From DASVUC01 sp038237225 (GTDB lineage: Bacteria; Planctomycetota; Phycisphaerae; Tepidisphaerales; Tepidisphaeraceae), in contig JBBRYX010000019.1 in assembly GCA_038237225.1 (NCBI GenBank), forward strand, positions 1 through 64,000: 64,000 nucleotides of DNA. Direction: 5' to 3'. How positions within the stretch are numbered: the first letter of the stretch is position 1; each line of letters begins with the position of its first letter. The notes under the pieces were generated by a model. The model was given only the letters and a program-made list of their open reading frames with translations, made no database searches and was not told the origin of the DNA. Positions 48,148 to 56,581 of the stretch are shown here, piece after piece. A program made the translations under genes and the position numbers.

Positions 48148-50406
48148 ATGATTTACTTGTGGAAGGGCGGACCCATTCTCACGCTCCGATGGATCGGTCT
48201 GGCCGTCGCGCTATTCACTTCTGCAACGCTTGCGCGCGAAATTGGCGTAGACCTTTCTCACTTTCAAGGTGAGAGCGGAATGCCCCAGGCCAATTGGGAC
48301 CAACTGGCAGGTGAGGGCAGAACCTTTGCGTACATTAAGGCGACGGAGGGTCTAAACCCGCCGGGGAACATTGATCCCGCCTGGCCAACAAATATTTCGC
48401 GTGCCGCCACCTCGGGAATTCTAGCTGGCGTGTATCACTTCGCGCGTCCCGTGTTGATGATAACAGCCGGCTGTCATACGATGGGCACCGCGCCTGCGCG
48501 CAGGCTCGCGACCGCTGCCACGCACCACGCCGAACAACTCGCGCCGGGACAGATGCCTTATTTCGATGCGGTCAATGACCCGCTTGAAGGATTCAACCGT
48601 GTCTCCTGGGGCTTCAACGAGTTGCTCTTTCGCGGGGTCATCTATCCGCTGAGCCTGGGCTACAATACGGTCGCGCCCAAACCGGTTCGCACCGCCATCG
48701 CCAACATCGGCCATAACCTGAGTTTTCCGGTGCGGCTGGTGAACAATGCCTTGCAGCGAAAGTGGCCCGGCGCTTGGGAGGAGACCAAGCGTTTTGGCGT
48801 CAACTCCACCGTGGGCATCGGCGGTATTTTCGATCCCGCCACCAAGTGGAAGATCGGTCAATCCAATGAAGATTTCGGGCAGACGCTGGGTCGTTGGGGT
48901 AATGGCCCGGGCTTCTACCTGATGATTCCGCTGATCGGCCCGAGCAATGGCCGCGATGCGATCGGCAGCATTGTGGATTGGCCGCTCGATATCTGTTCCT
49001 GGATCGGCTTTGCGTATTCGGATCAGTTCTGGCCCAGAACCCTCCGCCCAGGGTTCACGCTCAACAACATCAGCGGCTATGCACGGGACATCAAACGCCA
49101 GCTCGATTCCATGGTGGATCCCTACCAGGCGCTGCGCACGCTCTATTCCCTCAACCGCGAACGGCTGATCATCGACTACCTGCCCAGCGCGGCCGGCAGC
49201 GGGGGCGCAGAATCACCGCCCGATCCCACCCTCGGAGCCGTCCTCTTCAAGCCCCTCACCAAAGACTTTGCCAACAAGGCCGTCACGCGCAAGGTCTTCA
49301 TCCCGGCGACGGGAAAGAAGCTCCCTTATTCATGCTGGATGCAGAAAACCCCGGCCCCGCTGGTGTGCTACATCCCCGGCTTGGGCTCCTACCGGCTCGA
49401 TCGCTCCGCGCTGGCTTATGCGGACCTGCTCTACCGGCATGGGTACTCGGTGGTAGCCATCTCCAATCCGTTCCAGAAAGAATTCATGGAGAACGGCTCG
49501 ACGATGGCCGTCCCCGGCTACGGTCCGGCGGATTGCGATGACGTGGAAAACGATCTCAAATTGATTATGGCGGACGTGCGGCAGTGGCAAGCGCGCGAGC
49601 GCAGGTTTTTGGGGAGGGGCTCAGGTGACGGCATCACGGGAGTAAGTCTGACCGGTGTCTCGCAGGGCGGCTACTTCACGCTCACGATCGCCGCGCGCGA
49701 AGCTGCGGGGAAACTCGACGATTTGAACTTCGATCGCTACGTCGCGGTGAACCCGCCCGTGAGCCTGACACACTCCCTGGAGAAGCTCGATGCTCTGTTC
49801 AACGCCCCGCTGAACTGGCCGCCCGATCAACGCCGCCAGCGCATGAAGGAGGCCATCTACAAAGCACTCTACCTCGCGCAGAACGGCCTCGATGCTTCGG
49901 GCAACATCCCGCTCAACGCGGAAGAGTCGAGGTTCCTCATAGGCCTGGTGTTCCGCTACACGCTCATGAACGCCATCGAGGACAGCCAACGCCGTCACAA
50001 CCTCGGCGTGCTCAAAGTGAACCCCAACTCATTCGTCCGCCAGGAACTTTATCGCGAGATCCGCCAGATCTCGTATGTGAAGTACATGAACCGTTTCGTG
50101 GCTCCGTATTTAATCAAGACCGGCCGCGTCAACAATGATCAAGCGGATTCCTTTGCGATGTTCGCCGCCGCTGATCTGAGTGAGAGTACGAAGTTACTGA
50201 AGAACAATCCCAAGGTTCGAGTTCAAATCAACGAAGACGATTTTCTTCTGGACCCCTCCGACATCGCTTGGTTTCGCGCGACGTTAGGCAAGAACCTCAC
50301 GGTCTACCCTTTGGGCGGCCACCTCGGAAACCTGCATATTCCCGCCGTGCAGAAAGCGCTAATACGCATGTTTCCGCTTGCGGTACCACAGACCCAACCC
50401 CAATGA
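48148..50406 (+). CDS. Fusion protein: truncated GH25 lysozyme domain + MlaA (VacJ) + alpha/beta hydrolase
   Basis: A 752-aa protein. The ATG at 48148 has a strong GGAGGAG site. Residues ~1-28 are a signal peptide. Residues ~30-100 are the first third of a GH25 lysozyme (REIGVDLSHFQGESG, RTFAYIKATEG, GILAGVYHFARP), which then breaks off. Residues ~101-112 (VLMITAGCHTMG) look like the internal remains of a lipoprotein signal. Residues ~135-285 are a full MlaA domain (NDPLEGFNRVSWGFNELLF, NSTVGIGGIFDPAT, DFGQTLGRWGNGPGFYLMIPLIGPS, RDAIGSIVDW), the outer-membrane component of phospholipid transport. Residues ~400-740 form an alpha/beta hydrolase with nucleophile elbow GVSQGG (~516-521). No other mla gene is nearby. 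The junction suggests a MlaA-hydrolase lipoprotein gene whose 5' end was replaced by a GH25 gene. Confidence 0.85.
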   Translation: MIYLWKGGPILTLRWIGLAVALFTSATLAREIGVDLSHFQGESGMPQANWDQLAGEGRTFAYIKATEGLNPPGNIDPAWPTNISRAATSGILAGVYHFARPVLMITAGCHTMGTAPARRLATAATHHAEQLAPGQMPYFDAVNDPLEGFNRVSWGFNELLFRGVIYPLSLGYNTVAPKPVRTAIANIGHNLSFPVRLVNNALQRKWPGAWEETKRFGVNSTVGIGGIFDPATKWKIGQSNEDFGQTLGRWGNGPGFYLMIPLIGPSNGRDAIGSIVDWPLDICSWIGFAYSDQFWPRTLRPGFTLNNISGYARDIKRQLDSMVDPYQALRTLYSLNRERLIIDYLPSAAGSGGAESPPDPTLGAVLFKPLTKDFANKAVTRKVFIPATGKKLPYSCWMQKTPAPLVCYIPGLGSYRLDRSALAYADLLYRHGYSVVAISNPFQKEFMENGSTMAVPGYGPADCDDVENDLKLIMADVRQWQARERRFLGRGSGDGITGVSLTGVSQGGYFTLTIAAREAAGKLDDLNFDRYVAVNPPVSLTHSLEKLDALFNAPLNWPPDQRRQRMKEAIYKALYLAQNGLDASGNIPLNAEESRFLIGLVFRYTLMNAIEDSQRRHNLGVLKVNPNSFVRQELYREIRQISYVKYMNRFVAPYLIKTGRVNNDQADSFAMFAAADLSESTKLLKNNPKVRVQINEDDFLLDPSDIAWFRATLGKNLTVYPLGGHLGNLHIPAVQKALIRMFPLAVPQTQPQ

Positions 50407-50498
50407 CCACGTGTCGACCCGCCGGCACCGCGCCAACCGACTTTCATTTTACCAGAACGCCCGACGCGGGGCCGGTCCATTGCAGCGTGTGGTTATGC
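50392..50498 (-). other. Candidate attC site 3 (after GNAT cassette)
   Basis: On the minus strand: R'' GCATAAC (50498-50492, containing the stop codon of the GNAT gene), L'' CAATGGACC, an A/T-containing centre (GGTAAAATGAAAG, shared with site 2), L' GGTCATTG and R' GTTGGGT (50398-50392). L''/L' pair over 8 bases with one unpaired G. R' overlaps the 3' end of the convergent MlaA-fusion gene. Confidence 0.5.
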
Positions 50499-51083
50499 CG
50501 CCGGCAAGGGCCGCTCGTAGCCGCTTTCAAGCAATGGTGAGCCAGGGCTCACCGGTCGGCTCTCGCCCGTGGGATTGAAACCGAGCGCTTGGTAGAATCG
50601 GGCTGCGCCCGGATTGGTGTCATCGACCCAGAGCAGCAGGCGGTTCGCACCCTCTGGCGCGAGGCCGAGTGGACGCGCGAGGGTGTCATCGACCCAGAGC
50701 AGCAGGCGGTTCGCACCCGTGCTTGCAGCCCACCTGCACGTCTCGCGCACCAGTTTTTGCCCGAGCCCCTTCCGGCGATGCCGAGGGTCCACCCAGACGC
50801 CACTCATTTTAGCGAGCCCGGGAACCTTGAAGGACAGGTAACCGAGTGCCTTGGCACAGGCCGTCTCCCCATTCAGGATGAAATAGCCGACGCACCGGTC
50901 GCGCCACGCTTCGACGTCGCCCGCGCATTCTGCGGCAAGTTCGTCCCACTGCGCGTCCGGGCGTTTTCGCTCCTCCTCGAGCGTCTCGGGCCCACCGAAC
51001 GCGTACGGTGCCTCTTCGACCGAGCGCAGCGTAAGTTCCTTCAGAAGTGGCCCGTCTCCGGCTTTGACCGTGCGTAGTTGCAT
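50493..51083 (-). CDS. GNAT acetyltransferase with internal tandem duplication (cassette gene)
   Basis: A ~196-aa GNAT: LRTVKAGDGPLLKELTLRSVEEAPYAFG at the N-terminus, strand VPGLAKMSGVWVDPRHRRKGLGQKLV with the acetyl-CoA loop RHRRKGLG (~residues 105-112), and the closing NPGAARFYQALGF. The segment GANRLLLWVDDT occurs twice, 22 residues apart, because 36-38 bp of DNA (50618-50653 and 50684-50719) are directly repeated. Known GNATs have this strand once. Whether the enlarged protein folds is unclear. The gene lies between two attC-like sites; its stop codon is inside the R'' box. Start at 51083 (MQLRTV); a longer frame to 51119 would run through the attC site. Confidence 0.8.
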   Translation of the reverse strand: MQLRTVKAGDGPLLKELTLRSVEEAPYAFGGPETLEEERKRPDAQWDELAAECAGDVEAWRDRCVGYFILNGETACAKALGYLSFKVPGLAKMSGVWVDPRHRRKGLGQKLVRETCRWAASTGANRLLLWVDDTLARPLGLAPEGANRLLLWVDDTNPGAARFYQALGFNPTGESRPVSPGSPLLESGYERPLPAA

Positions 51084-51088
51084 AGGCG

Positions 51089-51189
51089 GGATAACGTAAT
51101 GCCGATCAGCGGCCAACATGGCCGTTGCGACCTTTCATTTTACCACGCCCATTGATGCCATGTTGGTCCGCTGCATCGGCGGGTTTTGC
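51089..51189 (-). other. Candidate attC site 2 (best of the three)
   Basis: A minus-strand stem of 21 bp between 51179-51157 (CCGATGCAGCGGACCAACAT...) and 51122-51102, with exactly two unpaired bases, both on one strand (a G and an A). This is the extrahelical-base arrangement typical of folded attC sites. R' is GTTATCC (51095-51089) just before the GNAT start; R'' is a poor match (GCAAAAC, 51189-51183). The loop is 34 nt. The 3' end of the zinc-ribbon gene lies inside it. Confidence 0.65.
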
Positions 51190-51745
51190 GGCGGTCGCGG
51201 TGCAGCTTGCGGACCGTCCCGCACTCCGGACATCGCTCCGGCGTGGCCCGCATGTCATACCCGCACGAGGAGCACAGGCCACGTTGATGTTGTTTCTGGT
51301 GTCGGTGCGCCTTCCATCCCCATGCGATGGGCAGTATTGCGAACAGCAGTGCAAGAACATCGTTGTAACCAAAGAATGAATAGTAAGAATAGCTGCTGGA
51401 GTGATTGTGATGGAACTCAACTCCGATCACTGCGATCCCCCAATGTTCTGCGGTGCTCGCGTAATGGAATCTGAGAACCGGTGGCAGGTCGTTGCTCTTC
51501 TCGGCAGGCTGAGTGTTAAGCCTCCACGCAACGCCTTCGATTCGCTGACCACCCGCACGATGACCTACGAAGAATCTGAAACGACCCTGCTCAACTGAAA
51601 TCACGTAGTCCGTCAAGTACATTGTTGGTCCCGCAGACCGGCTCAGGGTCATCGCCCACCAGTAGCTCACCACCCACAGCACCACCGTCGCCACGCACAG
51701 CAGCCGTGACACGAACGTCGCGAGGTTGAACAGTCGACGTTTCAT
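51140..51745 (-). CDS. Membrane protein with C-terminal planctomycete zinc ribbon (cassette gene)
   Basis: A 201-aa protein. N-terminal membrane helix (LLCVATVVLWVVSYWWAM), a soluble, probably external domain, a second helix (VLALLFAILPIAWGW), then a His/Lys/Gln-rich linker and a zinc ribbon CSSCGYDMRATPERCPECG (~residues 160-178). This ribbon is a recurrent C-terminal module in planctomycete proteins. The last residues (RRCSGPTWHQWAW) are encoded by the attC-like site, as happens in integron cassettes. Function unknown. Confidence 0.75.
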   Translation of the reverse strand: MKRRLFNLATFVSRLLCVATVVLWVVSYWWAMTLSRSAGPTMYLTDYVISVEQGRFRFFVGHRAGGQRIEGVAWRLNTQPAEKSNDLPPVLRFHYASTAEHWGIAVIGVEFHHNHSSSYSYYSFFGYNDVLALLFAILPIAWGWKAHRHQKQHQRGLCSSCGYDMRATPERCPECGTVRKLHRDRRKTRRCSGPTWHQWAW

Positions 51746-51761
51746 CGTCGCAGCGTCCGCC

Positions 51762-51829
51762 GCATAACGGACCCGACGTTCACGAAGACCGCGGCGCCCC
51801 GCCCGGTCCGCTGCAATGTCTGGGTATGC
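51762..51829 (-). other. Candidate attC site 1 (between cassettes 1 and 2)
   Basis: On the minus strand R'' GCATACC (51829-51823), L'' region GCAGCGGACCGGGCGG, and R' GTTATGC (51768-51762) preceded by CGGGTCC, which can pair with GGACCG. R''/R' are complementary at six of seven bases. Length 68 bp. It starts shortly after the stop of the 51839-52216 gene and ends 16 bp before the next start. Confidence 0.5.
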
Positions 51830-51838
51830 ACTCCGCCG

Positions 51839-52216
51839 TCAGCCGCAGAGGGCCCCTAAGAACTCCTTGAGGCTTCGCCTCTCGCGCACGAGGCTCGCCG
51901 CGACCGCATACGGGTCGAAGTCTCGGTACACATCCTGAGACGCGTCCACCGGAAGGCGAAGCAGGATGCGTTTCTCCACGATGTAGCGAACCGCGGAATG
52001 TCCTTCGATCAGGTACTCGCAGATGAAGGCTGCTACGCGCGCCACCACGTACCAGACATCGTCTTCGCCGATCTGCTGCGCGTCGAGCCAATCGCTGAAC
52101 CTGTCCCGCAGTTGCACGTCAGCAATGGGCTGACCCGGGCGATAGATGCCGATTTCGTCGAGGAACTCCGCCAGCATCGGCCGGGACTCATCGATGACTT
52201 GGTGCGGATTGGCCAT
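51839..52216 (-). CDS. Hypothetical protein, 125 aa (cassette gene)
   Basis: A soluble acidic-basic alternating protein with helices (MLAEFLDEIG, DVQLRDRFSDWLDAQQIGEDDVWYVVARVAAFICEYLIEG, SLVRERRSLKEFLGAL). No recognised family, no export signal. ACTCCT separates the ATG from a GTTATGC heptamer (52229-52223) that would be the upstream recombination point of this cassette. Confidence 0.65.
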   Translation of the reverse strand: MANPHQVIDESRPMLAEFLDEIGIYRPGQPIADVQLRDRFSDWLDAQQIGEDDVWYVVARVAAFICEYLIEGHSAVRYIVEKRILLRLPVDASQDVYRDFDPYAVAASLVRERRSLKEFLGALCG

Positions 52217-52222
52217 AGGAGT

Positions 52223-52229
52223 GCATAAC
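52223..52229 (-). other. R'-like GTTATGC heptamer at the head of the cassette array
   Basis: GTTATGC on the minus strand, 6 bp before the start of the first cassette gene. No matching L/R partner sites lie upstream (52230-52312), so this would be the array edge (attI-like or secondary site). No integrase gene is within the next 11.7 kb of the window. Confidence 0.4.
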
Positions 52230-52312
52230 TATGATTGACCAAGAAGGGGGAAATTGGCCAAGGTTGGTAGTGGTCTTTTTGAGACTGTGAGAGCCGACGA
52301 CATGGCTGCAGA

Positions 52313-55300
52313 TCAGTCGCGCCGTCGGCGTCGATTGAGCATCGAGCTAAGCCCGAGTGTGCAAAACATCACCGACATCGCCGGCTCCGGAACAGATCCG
52401 GTTTGGTAGAAGTGCTGCGCATCGAAATTCAGTTCAGGCGGTGCCGTGATGGCATCAAATACCCCGGATAGAGTTCCGCCCGAAATGAGGGTGAAGGTCT
52501 GGTCGGCGGACGGAGTGAATCCGTTGATGAAGACAATGTTGAGGGTTCCGCCGAAGTGTGCGGTGCCATTGAGGATGATCTGATCGTAGTCAATGCCCGG
52601 GCGGGTGCCGCCAATCTCCAGCGTGAATGTGCTGGTGCTGTCGAAGACGACGTTATCGAGCGTGACCTGTGCGGGGCTGTGGCCGGGATTGAAGGCGCCG
52701 GAGAATTCGACGTTGCCGGTGTAGGAACCGATACCGTCGACGGTGCCTGCGAAGAGCAGAAGCTGATCCGCTGCGGCGGGGCCATGTACGGTTCCGTCAT
52801 TCGTAAAATTACCCGTAATCGTGGCGAGACCGTCTGCAGAGAGCGTTCGGCCTGAATTGAGCGTCATTCCATGTGCGGCGGTGATCGACCCGCCTGCGGA
52901 AAGCACCGTGGAGGCGCCGAGTTTGGCGCGGTTAACGTCTTGCAGCGTGATTGCCTGAGTGCCGATGTTCAGGATGCCGTCGAATTCAAAGCCTATGGCG
53001 CTGGACGCATCGCCGACAGCAAGGGCGGTCAGGGATGTGAAAGTGCCATTGCCCGCGAGCGGGCGCTGCACGTCTCCGCCCGCGCGGATTTCAGCAGGCG
53101 AATTCACGCGGACGGTCCCACCAGATCCTGCTAGGCCTGCATTAAGAACCAGCACGCCCTGATTCACGGTCGTGGAGCCGGAGTAAGTGTTTGTTCCGCT
53201 TAGGGCCAAGCTGCCAGTCCCCATTTTCACGGTGCCTCCGGTGCCCGAAACGACGCCGGCAAACGAGGTTGATGTGTTGTCGATTCCGACTGTGAGAGTC
53301 CCAGACCCAAGAAGCACGCGCGAACCTGCCGCACCTTGAAGCGACCCGATCGTTTGATTGTGGTCCATCAGATCAAGGCTGGCGCCTGCGGAGCTCAATT
53401 GCAGGGCGGTACCACTTGGCAAGCTGCCGTTGCCGGGAATTGTGGCACGATAAAGCTGCTGGATCTCCTGAAGGCTAAGCGAGCGGGAGTAGCCGTAGAC
53501 TTCATCGATATAATGCGCAAAGGGCATGGCGATTGAATTGAGGGATCCGATGCGGCTAACGATGTTCTGGACGCCGACAGGCACAGATCCCGCGAGCGCG
53601 CCATCGATATAGAAGGACGTATTACCGGCGCTGCCGACGGCGGCAATATGATGCCACCCCAAGCTGACCGTGCTCATATCAAAACCGGATGAGGTGAACA
53701 CATTGTTTTCCGCCAGCCCCAATTGATTGGTAGCGGACACTTCGATCGGTCGACGCAGATTGTTCGTCAGGGAGAGAGATCTGATACCGCTCGTGTACAA
53801 CTCATTGAACCATGCGGCTTCGGTCCAGGCAGCGCCTAGGGAATAACCACTGTTCAGGGTCACATTAGAGCCGGCAGTTAACAAGGGAATCGCCTTGCTG
53901 CGCAGTTCGTGGTCAACGACCGCAGACGAAGCCGAGGCGTCAGCGAAGGTACCCGCGCTCCCAAGGTTGGTCCCCGACTTTAGCCCATCGAAGGAGTAGT
54001 AAAGGCTGGGAGTACTCGGGGCGCTCGTTGAAGTGTTAAGCTTAACCACGCCGCTCTCGATCGTGGTGGGGCCGACGTAGCTGTTAACTGCACTTAGCGT
54101 CAGCACCTCAGAGCCTCGCTTCACCAATGAACCGTTTCCACTGATAGCGCCCGGCATGATGGCTCGATCCGAACGGTCGAACGTGATATTGGCACCATTG
54201 GCTAGGACCACGTTACCAAGCGTCCCGCCGCTGGCGCCGCCCCCCACCAGAAGCTGCCCGCCGGACACCGTGGTGGGACTGGAATTGAAGAAAAAACCTC
54301 GAGCGGTAAGGGTTCCGATGCCAGTTTTCTGGACGCTCCCTGTTCCTCTGATCGTTCCCGAAATAATGCCGTTTCCGAATGATAGAGTTGAGGTTGGGCC
54401 GAGACTGATGCCACCCGTGTAGTTGGCGGAATCAGCGAGAACGGCAGAGGCGGACCCAAGATTGAGTGCGCCGGTGCCGGCACCAGAGTCGGTGATCGAC
54501 CCGATCTGTTGGGTCGCCGCGTTAAGGAACGCGGTGCCGTCAACGCGGAGAACTGTGGATGACGGGAGCGATCCGATGCTGATGAAATTACTGCTAGCGG
54601 ACACGTTGACTGATGTGCTAGCCAATGTGCCACTGGACCCAAGGGTCAGGGCGCCACCGCTAAGGACCGTCGTGCTTCCGGTATACGTCTGCGGCGAATT
54701 GAAAAGAGGTCTCCCACTAGCCTGAACCGACCCAGGCCCAGTAATCTGCCCAAAAAAGGTCGAGGCTCCAGTAAATCTGACAACGGCCTGATTGTCGATC
54801 AATCCCTGAAGGTAGAGCGGATCCCCTTCAAGAACACCACCTCGAACCGTGGTGCCACCTGTATAATTGTTCACCGCAGGATAGTTGGAATTGTTGGTCG
54901 ATGCTCTCAGTGAGGTTGTGCCGTTGCCCACCTTAGTCAAAGATCCGTTTCCCGAAATCACACCGGTGTACGACGTACTGCCGTTGTTCCCGCCTATGAC
55001 GACATCGGTGCTGCCGACGTCTAATGCCCCGCCCCCGCTGAGCCCTCCCAAGGTAGCAGTCTGCACCCCGTTTAGGTCCAGGCCATTGAAGCAATCGATC
55101 ATCACCGTGCTGTTTTTGAGTGCATTGGAGTTTTCCAAGACGACGGTGCCGGCTCCGATGATCAGGTCCCCGCTGAAGGGATTTTCCGCGCTGAGAACGA
55201 GCCTCCCGCGGCCCGTCTTGGTGATTGAGCTACTCCCGTTAAGTGTGCTGTCAATTCGTACGGTGGCGTCAGGATTCTCAACATGAATAGCGCCCGCCTT

Positions 55301-56371
55301 GCCGATCGCTACATCCATGGCGGCGGTACTCCCGTTTCGCAGCGCCAAGGTGTTACCGAGCGTCTCATTGGAGAGGAGCAGACCGCCGACGCCGTTGATG
55401 GTGAGCGCACCTGCGATGTCAGCCGAAAAATTACTCACGGTTAGATCTCGTGCAGCGGCACGCGAGAGTTCAATCGTGCCGATGGTGTGTTTCCCAAGCC
55501 CTAAGTTGGTGGCCCCGGCGAAGTCAATGCCAATGACCGATGAACTCCCTGATGCGTCAATCAAGGCGCGACGATCAGCGGCCGGCACTGCATCGTTTGC
55601 CCAGTTGGCCCCGTCGAGCCATTGCGAATTGTCGCCCGATGCACCGCCATCCCAGGCCGGCGCAGGCGCCGTAATGAAACGGACGGAATGCCCGCTCACC
55701 CCATATACGCCGCTATATCCATAACTCGGTGTGACGGACTGCGGATACGGGCTGTGATCGTCGTAGAAAACTCCGAGTATCGTTAAGGGGACTGTCGTAG
55801 GAGGCACGGGTGGCTTGCGAACGCCAAACTCAGTCTCACTACCGTTGATTGAACTGACGCCTGTTACCCCGAGCGTGAAGGTAGCCAGCTTGTATTCCCA
55901 AGTTTGGGAATCGACCGCATGGCCAACGGTTCCTCCACCAAGAATGATTCCCACCTGGGCCCGGCCGGACATGTACCCTGTATCGCCGATTTTAGTGGAT
56001 GTACTTCCCCAGTCGATCAAGCCATCGCCGTTCAAATCACTTGAGGTTCCATTAGCTCCGGTCCAATCAAACGGGGCGGCGAGACGTCCGTTCTGAAGAC
56101 CTCCCGAAGTCACCGCGCCGCCATTGATCTGCAGGCTGGCGGTGTTCACGGTCATGTTGACGATGGAGTCGTCGGTATGATCGGTGTTGGTCCCGCTCAC
56201 CTGTGCCCAAAGCTCAAGCGTGTAATTGCCGACATTGGCGAACTGCGTGTGCGACCCGTCCGAAAAGCGCAGGTCATAAGTCAGTCCCGCTTCGGCGGAC
56301 CCGGCTAAGCCCGCGAATACAGCAAGCGCAGCTCGCGCGATGATCGCGCGTCGATTTTTCTGTTGAATCAT
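52313..56371 (-). CDS. Giant PEP-CTERM protein with autotransporter-associated beta-strand repeats and a LamG domain
   Basis: A 1352-aa secreted protein. Signal peptide (AIIARAALAVFAGLAGSAEA), a ~200-residue N-terminal domain, then many autotransporter-associated beta-strand repeats (wording such as GNGSLTKVGNGTTSL, TYTGSTTVLSGGALTLGSSG, LSGTNTYSGSTTVNQGVLVLNAG) predicting a long beta-helix. A LamG/concanavalin-like domain interrupts them at about residues 780-960 (STPSLYYSFDG...GWHHIAAVG...FYIDGALAGS...YIDEVYGYSRSLSLQEIQQLY). The end is a PEP-CTERM tail (SVPEPAMSVMFCTLGLSSMLNRRRRRD). Likely a surface adhesin or exopolysaccharide-associated protein processed by an exosortase. It directly follows the head of the cassette array. 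Confidence 0.88.
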   Translation of the reverse strand: MIQQKNRRAIIARAALAVFAGLAGSAEAGLTYDLRFSDGSHTQFANVGNYTLELWAQVSGTNTDHTDDSIVNMTVNTASLQINGGAVTSGGLQNGRLAAPFDWTGANGTSSDLNGDGLIDWGSTSTKIGDTGYMSGRAQVGIILGGGTVGHAVDSQTWEYKLATFTLGVTGVSSINGSETEFGVRKPPVPPTTVPLTILGVFYDDHSPYPQSVTPSYGYSGVYGVSGHSVRFITAPAPAWDGGASGDNSQWLDGANWANDAVPAADRRALIDASGSSSVIGIDFAGATNLGLGKHTIGTIELSRAAARDLTVSNFSADIAGALTINGVGGLLLSNETLGNTLALRNGSTAAMDVAIGKAGAIHVENPDATVRIDSTLNGSSSITKTGRGRLVLSAENPFSGDLIIGAGTVVLENSNALKNSTVMIDCFNGLDLNGVQTATLGGLSGGGALDVGSTDVVIGGNNGSTSYTGVISGNGSLTKVGNGTTSLRASTNNSNYPAVNNYTGGTTVRGGVLEGDPLYLQGLIDNQAVVRFTGASTFFGQITGPGSVQASGRPLFNSPQTYTGSTTVLSGGALTLGSSGTLASTSVNVSASSNFISIGSLPSSTVLRVDGTAFLNAATQQIGSITDSGAGTGALNLGSASAVLADSANYTGGISLGPTSTLSFGNGIISGTIRGTGSVQKTGIGTLTARGFFFNSSPTTVSGGQLLVGGGASGGTLGNVVLANGANITFDRSDRAIMPGAISGNGSLVKRGSEVLTLSAVNSYVGPTTIESGVVKLNTSTSAPSTPSLYYSFDGLKSGTNLGSAGTFADASASSAVVDHELRSKAIPLLTAGSNVTLNSGYSLGAAWTEAAWFNELYTSGIRSLSLTNNLRRPIEVSATNQLGLAENNVFTSSGFDMSTVSLGWHHIAAVGSAGNTSFYIDGALAGSVPVGVQNIVSRIGSLNSIAMPFAHYIDEVYGYSRSLSLQEIQQLYRATIPGNGSLPSGTALQLSSAGASLDLMDHNQTIGSLQGAAGSRVLLGSGTLTVGIDNTSTSFAGVVSGTGGTVKMGTGSLALSGTNTYSGSTTVNQGVLVLNAGLAGSGGTVRVNSPAEIRAGGDVQRPLAGNGTFTSLTALAVGDASSAIGFEFDGILNIGTQAITLQDVNRAKLGASTVLSAGGSITAAHGMTLNSGRTLSADGLATITGNFTNDGTVHGPAAADQLLLFAGTVDGIGSYTGNVEFSGAFNPGHSPAQVTLDNVVFDSTSTFTLEIGGTRPGIDYDQIILNGTAHFGGTLNIVFINGFTPSADQTFTLISGGTLSGVFDAITAPPELNFDAQHFYQTGSVPEPAMSVMFCTLGLSSMLNRRRRRD

Positions 56372-56500
56372 GCCCGGAGCCCCTTTTGATTGGAGTTCCG
56401 CGATTCTACAGGCATGACGTGTCTAAAACAAGGATTTAATCGGAATGACTATGAACGCTGGATGAGAGAATGGTTCGAACAGGGTTTCGAACGGGGAGTG

Positions 56501-56529
56501 AAAAAAACGGTTACGAAACTGCGTAACCG
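56501..56529 (-). terminator. Rho-independent terminator, minus strand
   Basis: A perfect 8-bp stem CGGTTACG/CGTAACCG (56529-56522 and 56515-56508), followed on the minus strand by seven T residues (56507-56501). No protein gene on the minus strand ends here. It would stop transcripts entering from the right before the PEP-CTERM gene, or end a small RNA. Confidence 0.7.
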
Positions 56530-56540
56530 ACCAGTTAACA

Positions 56541-56581
56541 GAGAACCCTGAGAGGATAACTCTTGGGGTTCTTTGCTTTTT
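56541..56581 (+). terminator. Terminator-like hairpin, plus strand
   Basis: GAGAACCCTGAGAGGATAAC then TCTTGGGGTTCT: outer AGAACCC/GGGTTCT and inner GAGAG/CTCTT-type pairing, followed by TTGCTTTTT. No plus-strand protein gene precedes it; another stem (GTTCGAA/TTCGAAC) is at 56473-56492. Confidence 0.55.
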
